64,000 nt of DNA, from NCBI RefSeq assembly GCF_901000735.1, contig NC_081550.1:1136669-1200668 (forward strand). The letters run 5' to 3'. The notes beneath the pieces were generated by a model. It was not told where the DNA came from. It worked only from the letters and a program-made list of their open reading frames with translations, and did no database searches. Of the stretch, positions 24,778-34,155 are shown piece by piece; position 1 is the first letter of the stretch, and each line of letters begins with the position of its first letter. Both the position numbers and the translations under genes were made by a program. Source of the stretch: Corylus avellana. Taxonomy: Eukaryota > Streptophyta > Magnoliopsida > Fagales > Betulaceae.

Positions 24778-25337
24778 AAGTTTTGAGCTTTTGATACTTT
24801 CATAGAACAAGTTTATCAATAAATTCATAATCTTGTTGATGGCATGAGTTGCAACAATTATTTCATATCAAAGGTAATTGAATCACTTATATATGCCTAA
24901 TGGAATGCGACTACCTACAATTTGCTGATCGAATTGTAAGAACTGTTTAAATTACGTGCAATTTGGTCAACTATCCATGCTCGTTGGCAAGACAACCGTT
25001 TTTCAAAGTTCAAATATGTTCGCGATCATTATTATTGTTATTATTATCATTATTATTACTCTAACTTATTTTTCCATCTTTATTGTGATTTTTTTTTTCC
25101 CTGAGCCTGTTTTTCAATGTGATAATTAAATCAAAAACATTCCTAGATAATCACCATAAATGTTTTGGAAATAAGCCTAAAAAGACACGTTCTAATTTGA
25201 ATGATTGTCCTACTTTTTGCCCACTTGAATAATTGAATCAACACCAAAAGTAGCTCATAGAAAACATAATTGTTTTTTTTTTTTTTTGGACAATTTTGTT
25301 GTTATTACCACTACTATTATTATTATTATTATTATTT

Positions 25338-25427
25338 TTTGATATATTCGCACAAGAGGGGAAGGGGAGCGAGCTAGTAACCTTCGCTTCATTAGGTGTA
25401 GTTCCAACCGATTAAGTTACCTCTTTG
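25338..25427 (-). mobile_element. tRNA-derived SINE, copy 1
   Basis: On the minus strand: AGAGGTAACTTAATCGG (tRNA box A-like), then CTAATGAAGCGAAGGTTACT, then CCCCTCTTGTGCG near the 3' end. This is the order found at 37104-37209 and 38171-38281. It sits inside an ATT microsatellite (25311-25337 on the left, from 25430 on the right), which may be the duplicated target. The box B region is degraded. Confidence 0.7.
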
Positions 25428-25679
25428 GAATTATTATTATTATTATTATTATTCAGTGTAGAGAATCACGATTTTTTTTTTAATGTATAAAAAGACACGT
25501 CATTAATTGAATAATTGTTCTACTTTTTTCCACTTACAGAATCGAATCGAATACCAAAAATAACTGCTAGCAAACAAAATGTAATAATTGGACGGGATTA
25601 TCATATCTAATCGATAGGATATGATCTTCCATATTCTCATTGTTTATATGAGACTATTAATACCGAAGCACCTCAACAT

Positions 25680-26570
25680 CAAACCGTACATATACAAGAC
25701 TATAATTGGATTGTCAAACCATCCAACGGCTAAGAGTACCACTTCAATACATATTAAACTCATATCTTTCTCAGACTAATATTCTGGATAAATTGACCTG
25801 GGCTCCCGGTTCTTCAGGACTTTTCTCGGTCAATTTAGTTCATGAGGTTTCTTCTGTATCTTTTCTGGTAGAACTCCCCCTCTTCCCACTGCAGCCTGCA
25901 TACCCTTTGGGGTTTGAAGATTCAAGCTAGGTTAAACATCTTTTTTGGAAGATTGTTTGGGATATTCACGAGCAAATATTGGACGTTTTATGACAGCAGT
26001 GGATGAAGAAACTTGGGCTTGTTCATTCTGCAAAGGACCTATTGAAACTTTTAAGTCAAATCTTTTTGGATTGTGATTTGGGTCGAATTCTTTGGAGAAG
26101 CTCTCCTAATTGGCCAATGATTACTTCTGGTTTCTCTTCCTTTCCTTTGGGTTCCTCCCCAAATAGGTAGTTACAAAGGTAATTTTGATGTGACGGTTAG
26201 CGATTCCTTTGTTAATGACTTAATGTAGCTACTGCTGTTATTAGTGAATCTTCAAGTTTCATCGGCTTCGTGGTCACTCACAAACTGACAAGTGGTGATG
26301 GTCTTCTTGGTAAAGCTTTTTCAGTTCTTATCGCTACTAGGTTAGCTATCTCTTCCGGTTGTAGTAATTTCTTACTTGAAGGGGATGCGCTTCTGGTCCT
26401 TTTAGCAACTAATAATCCGGATTTGTTCTCTTCTTGGACTTTTGCCAATTTCATAGCATATTTTTTAGTAGAGTGGGCCGCTTTCAATCTTGCTTTTGGA
26501 AGCATTCCAATAGGATCTCCTATTATTTATTCAATCCGGATCCAAAGTGAAAAATATCCTCCCTTGTAAC
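25680..26570 (+). pseudogene. Decayed non-LTR (LINE) retrotransposon 3' fragment: zinc-binding RT region and RNase H
   Basis: Frames broken by shifts and stops still read as a plant LINE ORF2 C-terminus. DKLTWAPGSSGLFSV, WGLKIQARL and DEETWACSFCKGPIETF...DC match the zf-RVT region after reverse transcriptase. From about 26190, GNFDVTV, then VVTHKLTSGDGLLGKA, RLAISSGCSNFLLEGD and NNPDLFSSW match the RNase H-like domain. The longest intact stretch is 99 codons (26270-26569). At least two frameshifts separate the parts, so it is dead. No 5' part of the element is present. Confidence 0.8.
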
Positions 26571-26659
26571 CCTTTCTCTACATTTAATTTTTTTTTTTTA
26601 AAAAAAAAACCTCATGTTTTAATTTTCCCATCAAAATTCAAAACATCTGAGTTGTTAAA

Positions 26660-26975
26660 GGGAGAAAATTAAGGGTGGTAATTTGTATTTCATGTTAAAT
26701 TCGGATCGTGTTAAGACATGCGTATATGTCAACATTAACCTGAAAATTTTAATTAAACGGGTTAAATATCTCAACTCTAACTCTTTAATTTTGTATTGAG
26801 TTCGTGTCAGATTATGTCCAAAATTATCTGCCATTATGTTACATGTTGGATTCGAATCATATTGAAGCATGTACATAACAATATATAGGTCAATTATAAC
26901 CTATCCTGTTTAATTAAACGAGTTAAACTTAAATCTATAAGTCTCTAATTGTGTTAAAAATTACCAATCTTTGAG
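26660..26975 (+). repeat. Dispersed repeat (TTAAATTCGGATCGTGTTAA type)
   Basis: Repeated phrases such as TTAATTAAACGGGTTAAA, ATGTTACATGTTGGATTCGA and AGGTCAATTATAACC recur in related form at 60175-60490. Each locus holds about two sub-units. A looser relative lies at 30700-30970. Non-coding; transposon class not assigned. Confidence 0.55.
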
Positions 26976-26999
26976 AAAACTGCCAAATGAGTGGAGATT

Positions 27000-27790
27000 T
27001 GGTTTCTCATATGGGTGAAAAAGATATCAAAAAAAAAAAAAAAAAAAAATGGAAAACAGCCTACACAGTAAGAGTATTATGTTATACTTTTTCTTAAGGA
27101 CACAATTTTCGTTGAAATTGAGGGGAAGAATTTCTTATAAAATTTAGTTTACTAAATTGACATTTATTTTTATAACATATCATTCTCACATAATTTTTCA
27201 ATAAGAAAAAACTTATATCATTATTTGTAATAACCAATGAGACTTAACATACATTATTCAAATATGATATGTATATTAAAGATTATGCATCTGGAAGGGC
27301 AGCGTGGTTGATTATGGATAAAAATTTACAATAGTTTTATTATTTGAATTGTTAGCAAAATATAAAACAGTTTCTATTCTAGCAAGCAGGTGGATCCCAC
27401 ACTCTGGCAAAAAAAAAAAACTTGTTGGGGTACGGGATTGTTGATCCCTTGGGCTTGGTTGAACCAAAACCAGGTATGTTTCTGGGTCCCACATAGGCCC
27501 ATGATATCAGGAAGAAGAACAGTCAGAGGTCTTTGTGACTGTGAAGCTCGTAGTGATAGGGATATAATAATAAGAAAAATCCATGGGCATTTTAGAATTT
27601 TGGCAAGCAAGGACGAGGAAAAACCCCATCTTTGCGCCAAGGTGGTGCGAGCTGGAGATCAAGCCCAAATGCGTTTGTGTGCAAAACCAAAAAATCTCCC
27701 GAACAACGAAGAAAGCAAAATCTGAAAGAAAACCACACACATATATATATATATATAAACACATACATGTATGTACCCATCTGGCTCGCT
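27000..27790. other. Upstream region of the bromodomain gene
   Basis: AT-rich up to about 27300, with an A-run at 27030-27050. From 27400 to 27700 the sequence is GC-richer, and several short frames overlap on both strands without a domain. It is more likely promoter or leader than a gene. Confidence 0.45.
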
Positions 27791-27795
27791 CTCTC

Positions 27796-27812
27796 TTATA
27801 TATATATATAAA
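27796..27812 (+). promoter_or_regulatory. TATA-like tract upstream of the bromodomain gene
   Basis: TTATATATATATATAAAT lies about 125 bases upstream of the ATG at 27933, after a CT-rich stretch. The spacing fits a core promoter, but a (TA)n microsatellite would look the same. Confidence 0.4.
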
Positions 27813-27932
27813 TCAAAAGCGCCACGAGCATATAAACACATAATAAAACTAACAGGACATAAAAGGGAGACACCGAACCAAACCCATATCGAGACGCAAA
27901 AACCCTAAATGATATGATGAAATGAGAGGACC

Positions 27933-30900
27933 ATGGATAGGGAACACGGAGCAAGCGCGCAACCCTGGGGCACGTTAGAGGAGCTCCTGCTAGCGTGCGC
28001 CGTGAACCGCCACGGCACCACCAGCTGGGACTCCATAGCCATGGAGCTTCAGAGCCGGTGCTCGACCTTGCCTTCCACTCTCACGCCCCAGTACTGTAGG
28101 GACAAGTACGGTGACTTGAAGAAGCGCTTCATGCCTGGAAACGACGACGAATCTGCCAGCGTGCTTCCCATGGTCGACGAGCTCCGTCGGATTCGGGTCG
28201 AGGACCTCCGCCGCGAGGTCCAGCGCCGCGACTTGTCGATCGTGTAAATATTGGCGTTCGAATTTACGTGGTTTGAGATCTGAGCGGGAAAGATCGGGTT
28301 CTCTTCGTGGTTTGAGATCTGAGCGTTTTTGTTTTCGTTTTCACAGGTCGTTGGAGTTGAAGGTGAAGAGGTTGGAAGAGGATAGAGAGCGGAGCTTGAA
28401 GGAGGAGGCGGAAGCGGTGGATCTGAAGAAGGATCTCGAAGGTGACGGCCGAGAAACGGCGCCGGAGCCGGAGAATCTGGCCGGGAAATCTCTCTCCGAT
28501 GATAAAGACAATCGCTCTTTCAACGAGTCGAATTCCACGAGTCAAAGAGGCGACGGTCAAGGGCCACCGCAAAACGGCGTCGTTGCGGAGCAAGTGAGAC
28601 CCGAACTGGTAGGAAATGAACCGGATCCGGGTCGGGCCGGCCCCGCACCGGGCAACGATTCTTCGTTTGATAATGGTAAAGAGGAGGAGGATATAGGTGT
28701 TAAGCCGAGTGGGTCGGGTCGACTCGGCGAGGTGGAATCGGTGGGTGAGTCGAAGCGGGAAAAGGAAGCAACGTCGAAGCAAAGCAGCGACGTGCAGAGC
28801 TCGGCCAGCCTGTCGAGGAAGAAACGACGTCGAAGGGGTGGTGTTGTTGGAGGTAGTAGCAGCGGCGAGGAGCCCGAGGGTGACGAGGTTTCTCCCGCCA
28901 CGAAACGAGCCTCGGCCGTCAAATCTGAGCCGTTGGTGAAGCTCCTCGGGATCATCCGGTCGCATCGGCTCGGCTCGTCCTTCGAGCGGCGGCTTCGGAG
29001 CCAGGTATCCTCCGCCTTAACAAATATTTCTTTGTTAAAAAATTAAAATACAAAAAAAATACAAAAAAAAATAAAAAACAACCAATAACGGAAAAAAGTG
29101 GTGTGTAAAAGACGAAAGGAGAATCATAATTTCAACGGACCTGATGCGTCTCGGCTACATCTCTTGTGAACCAATCACAGAACACCATATGGCGACAAGC
29201 TGGATATCAGTTTCATTTTTGATTTAGTTGGGGGCGTTTCCGTAATTAGCACTGGACCATACGGTGGCGTACTGTGATGGAGCACATGAGCATGAGCTAC
29301 GAGACCAAAAATGGTTGCAATGATGTTGATAAATGGTGTGGGGTGCATGGTATGGGACAGGCGGGCCCAGTTAAGAATTTGAAACAACGTCGTTTAGTGC
29401 ATATTTAAACTTGGTAACTGCTTAGGCTTGTTGGCATACATGAGCCTCGAGCACTCGAGCCCTCGACTTGGCTTGTAGTTTTATAAGGGAAATTACAATT
29501 TTTTTTTTTTTTTCTGCGTAATCATAGTAGAAATTACATTTAATCCTCAAAGTTGATACCATTTTTATAAAAAGAAAATGCTAGCTGTTGTCCCATTTTA
29601 CTCCCTGAGGTGGACTTGGCATTGCCACATATATCCCTAAAACGTGGCATTATCACCTCAGCCCAACCTCTTTTTGGATGCTCGATCATTTCAACCGAAC
29701 TTTTGAAGAGGATCACCCTTAGATCTATCAAGGGGTTGCAACTATCCTCGAACATCTAATTTGATGGTCGCAGCCATCAGATTGAGTGGTCAGGTTAGGT
29801 GGTTGGGGTGATGCCGACCAGAGAAGAGGGAGGGTGGGTTATTTATATTTTTTGTGTGTAGAAATGGGAGTATACCTATATTACTCTTATATAAACTCCC
29901 GTAATTTTTTAATTTTGGATGTTTGACTCATTCAAATTATTATTTTGTTGTAATTTACGCCCCCCTTAGATTTTGGTGTTAAAATGCTCAGAATTAATCA
30001 AATAGCTCTTTTATAAATAATAATAATAATAAAAAAATCATACAAAATGATAGTCTGAAGAGATTAAAATATCACAAACGATAAAAGTCTCTCATTTTAG
30101 GGGTTAAAGTACATTTTTTTCATACGTTCTCATAACGTGTCGTGACATTTCGTGGTGGCTTGGAGTTGGGACGTATGGGTTTACTCCTTTAAGTTAGTCA
30201 AACAAGAACTGAAGGCGTAATTTTTTTTTTCCTTCAAAATAAGTTCATTTTTTCAAATAAGTTCTCTAATTGGTTTAAACTCGTTCCCCGCCTCCCCGAT
30301 TCGTTGTTTTGTTCGGTGTTGTCTTTTATTGCATAATTTTGGATGGCATGTCTTGCCAGCCAGGTAGCGAAGATATAGGACAGACATGCACTAGCGGCAT
30401 ATGATTCAAAGACTGCCGCCTTACCCATGCACCGAAGTGAAGGGACTGTCACCTTCGCCACGCCATTTGCTAGGGATAAATTATGTCTTCTCTACACGGT
30501 TTCGTGTGTATGAGCATATGTTCCCCAAATAGCCTAAATGATAAATTAATAACGGTTGCGTAGTAAAGACGGCCAATAAACATATATTTGACTACATAGG
30601 AGTCCCTAGTAATCCTCTTGGCTTAATATACTTTGTTATGGAAGATAGAGGGTGGTCTTTTTTTTTAGGCACTTTCTTTTTCAAGTTGTTCCAATGTATA
30701 GCTATCAATTTTTGACACAATTTGTGAACTCGACACATACACAACACAATATTGACAAATTAGAATTGAAGAATTTGACTCGTATAATCTTATAGCTGTG
30801 CATCGACACGACTCGACACGTGACAGTAAGAATGATAATTTTTGTCATGACCGGCGAACCTAATACAAACACAACACGAAATTAACATGGTATAGTTGAT

Positions 30901-32013
30901 GTGTATGACGTGCTTAATTATCTTATTAAATTATAATGGACTTGAATTCGATGCCCAACCATAAATTGCCACACCTACTCTAATGTGCCTTCTCAATTCT
31001 CATTCGTATTTCCTATTCAGTCAATTTTGCCTTTTGGTCTAGTCTGCAATCTGGCCCACTTGGCTCCCTCTCTTGGGGCTGATAGGAAGGTTTAGAATCA
31101 TCCAAGGGTCAATAGAAGTTGAGTTGGTGGGATGTTTTTTTTTAACTATTATGACACCCTTGTTACGTGCAAATTTTTTAATTCCATAATTAGCACTTCT
31201 TTTATATACTTTTCTACGGAAAGCTCTTCGCTTTTGGCCCTCACGGACTCCTCCCTTTCATACGCCAACTTTTGACCCAAGTGGGCAATGTAAATAGTCC
31301 TTCAGTTTGTACCTTCATTAATTTTTTCTAGCATTAGTCACCCTCCGCGAAACGATGTGGCGTTTTCTTCTCTACTTTATTCCTTGTGGAATTTTAAAAC
31401 CATACAACTTTTGAAACGCAAAAAAATTACTGGGTTCACAACACACTACATTATTGCGTCTCCCCTACTTAAAGGACTACGTAAGTTAAATTTAGTTGCA
31501 ATGTCGATTCTGCCCCTCTGAATAACAAGTTCAAAAAAGAAGAAAGAAATTAACAAAATGATCATTTGGTAGTTGGTTCTACCAAACAATAACATGGGTA
31601 TAGTACCACTGATACTGAATGTATGGTAAGGAATTGCATAACATGAAATACCAGGAATACCAATATATGATAATGTTTGTTAATATGTTTTGAGTTGCGT
31701 TTTACGTTTTTGGTTTGAATAAGTAAGTTAAAAAAAGAAGAAAAAAAATTAACAAAATGATCATTTGGTAGTTGGTTCTACCAAACAATAACATGGGTAT
31801 AGTACTACTGATACTGCATGTATGGTAAAGAATTGCAAAACATGAAATACCAGGAATACCAATATATGATGATGTTTGTTAATATGTTTTGAGTGTTTTA
31901 TGTTTTTGGTTTGAAAAAGTAGTGTGATGTGATATAAAGATAAAATTTGTTTTTATAATTGTTTTTGGTAGGGTCCACGCTTGAGAAAATGTTTTTTTAT
32001 ACAGCATATTTAC

Positions 32014-32044
<31 letters not shown>

Positions 32045-33406
32045 CTTCAAGGGTTGGTTAAGGACTGGCACATAAGCTAGATAAAAATATAATATCTAAT
32101 ATTTTTCTTTTGAGTAACCCAAACAGATGTAGTGCTTTATTGCTTACTTGTAAAAAAAAATAACAAAAACTAAAAAAAAAAAAAAAAAAAAAAAAGAAGA
32201 GAGAAAGAGGTCTGGTGGCAACCCTGGTAATTTTTTTTTTCAAAGAATTATTAATCTTTAAATAATAAGTTAGCTCCTAACTCTGTAAAAGTTAAGGACT
32301 TGTTTTGTCAAAATATTTTTATAACACGGGAAAAATACAAGTTTATATAAAGAAAAAATTATCCTTTAAATTGTTTGTTAATATATTTATTTTAATGACA
32401 AAACATATTTTCTATTTTAATAGGACCTAATTATCCCCTGTTTTTTTTGTAGGAGTCAGAAAGGTACAAAAGCTTGATTAGACAACACATGGATCTCCAA
32501 ACAGTTCAATCCAGGCTTGATCGAGGTGTCTATAAGGAGTGTATTCACAAGTTCTTCCGTGATGTCCTCCTAATATTCAACAATGGTGTCATCTTTTTCC
32601 GTAAAGGTTCTTCTGAGCACGTTGCAGCCAAGGAGTTCCGAGCTCTAGTATGTAAGGAGCTAACCAATAAGCTCCCCAAGAAATTCAAAACAAGAATTGT
32701 GAAACCCGAACCCAAACAAGAACCCGACTCACTTTCAAAACCCAATAAGTCCTCTACCATAGTGGCATGTGGGAAACAAAGTTCTATGAAAGCTTTGATT
32801 ACCCAAGGCGTTAATAGGAAAGTAGATAAAAGAGAGAAGGAGCTTGAGGAAAAACCAAATGTCACCCAGAAAAAGAATGATGTTTCTTTTGTTAAGATGG
32901 AGGATAAGGGTATTAGGAAAAAAAGGAGTAAAGAAAGAATGGGTCGGAGAAGCTCGAGAATGAGCAACAAAGGTGGTGACATAAAGCATGAATATGGTGG
33001 GAATGAGCTCAGTTCTCATGATGCTTTGGAGGTTAAGATGGAGAAGAAGGAAAACACAGTAAAGAAGAAGGCAGGCGCGGCGAGTTTCTTAAATTCGCCA
33101 AGTGAAATGATAGAGGATGATGATACTTCCGAGGATGATAGCAAAGAGGGTAGAAGGGAGGAGGAGAAGAAGAGGAGGGGGGGTAGGAAGAGGGAAGGGA
33201 TCAAGAGGGACGAGAGGGTTACTCGGAGTTCTAGCGGCGGGAGAGGAGGGAAAGAGAATGCAAAGGTGAAAAGAGGGGTTGGGAGGCCGCCAAAGAGACC
33301 CGAGTCTGTGGCAGTGGCAGCTACAGGGAAGAGGGGCAGAGACAATGGTGAGTCAGAGTTGGTGGGAGGTGGTGCAGGCAGGTCGAGGAAACGTTCAAGA
33401 AGGTGA
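27933..33406 (+). CDS. SANT-like / coiled-coil / bromodomain nuclear protein
   Basis: Three exons: 27933-28243, 28347-29004 and 32453-33406 (1923 nt, 640 aa). A Myb/SANT-like domain spans about 12-71 (PWGTLEELLLACAV, SWDSIAMEL, YCRDKYGDLKKRF). A coiled coil spans 81-136. An acidic, Ser-rich linker and a basic SRKKRRRRGG signal follow, then a bromodomain at about 298-395, split by intron 2 after Q323 (VKLLGIIRSHRLGSSFERRL / YKSLIRQHMDLQTVQSRL, FRDVLLIFNNGVIFF). The Lys/Arg-rich tail has an AT-hook-like GVGRPPKRPE. This order matches the plant DNA-binding bromodomain group (Arabidopsis At2g44430, At3g57980). A chromatin role is inferred from domains. The position of the usual acetyl-lysine-binding Asn appears to be Phe. 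The ATG at 27933 starts the conserved domain; the splice after 28243 restores GTG (Val104). Confidence 0.9.
29005..32452 (+). other. Long intron 2 of the bromodomain gene
   Basis: A 3448-bp GT-AG intron (CCAG/GTATCC to TTTTGTAG/GAGTCA). It holds the tandem duplication at 31531-31917, a degenerate dispersed repeat at about 30700-30970, and A-runs at 32019-32044 and 32174-32195. No exon-like frame was seen. The frames at 29175-29387, 29540-29755 and 30234-30461 lack domains. Confidence 0.8.
31531..31917 (+). repeat. Intronic tandem duplication, about 199-bp period
   Basis: TAACAAAATGATCATTTGGT starts at 31551 and again at 31750. Both units continue with TACCAAACAATAACATGGGT and ACCAGGAATACCAATATATG, differing at few sites. 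The two copies are nearly identical, so the duplication is recent. Confidence 0.85.
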
Positions 33407-34155
33407 TGTTTACTGTTGTACAATGTACATTATAACTATATAGTGTGTTTTTTGTCCTTTTATTTTGTTTCCAAGTTCGGTGTTTTACACACCCGAAAGA
33501 AAGAAAGAAAGAATCAAACGAATAGAGAGAGAGGGAGAGAGTTTGTGAACTTGTAGAATGTTTGTGGCAGCCATTGCATGTACACACTTGTGTAGAGGTA
33601 GTATCAATCATGAGCCTTCTCTAATTTAATTTGGTATTTCAAATTTCAATATGAAGTTAGGATCCTGTTCCTAAATTAGGGTTTAAGATTGAAAAGATAA
33701 AACATAGAGAGAATCGAACCCAATAAACATTTGGGTTTTGGGTCTTATTCGAGGTGGGATATTTAACCGAACCAGAAGGCAAAGAGGGAAGGATGTGAAC
33801 TGTGAAGCCTTCTAACTGCGTCCATGGTAAAGGATTTGGGCCAAAGCTTTGAGTCGTGTGAATATTCCATTAGCGACGGTTCTAACCAGTTTAAATAATG
33901 GCCCAGTTTTTCTTAGATCCAACATCCCTGGACGGCTGGACCTGCTATATGATATATATTTCTCTCTATTTGCTTATGTTTTTGTCTTCCATGCAATTTG
34001 GCCATACAGGCTGCTATTAGCACATTGAACCCATGGTTTACGTTGTCCATGAAACGACAACCCAATAATAGCCAAGTATTAGCATGAGAAACCAAATTGG
34101 TAATAGACTTTAGAGCCACGGCCAGCAATATGTAATTTCAAAGAAGATGATACAC
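33407..34155. other. 3' region of the bromodomain gene and 3' flank of RLP-A
   Basis: After the stop at 33406 there is a GAAA/GA-rich tract (33495-33540). From about 34085 the sequence (GAGAAACCAAATTGGTAATA, GACTTTAGAGCCAC) matches the 3' flank of RLP-B, so it is the RLP-A 3' UTR. No other gene was seen. Confidence 0.55.

Noticed and set aside
28264..28965. 233-codon minus-strand frame and other frames opposite exon 2 of the bromodomain gene
   Set aside because: The plus strand has the conserved splice structure and domains. Long antisense frames arise from the GC-rich, codon-biased exon.
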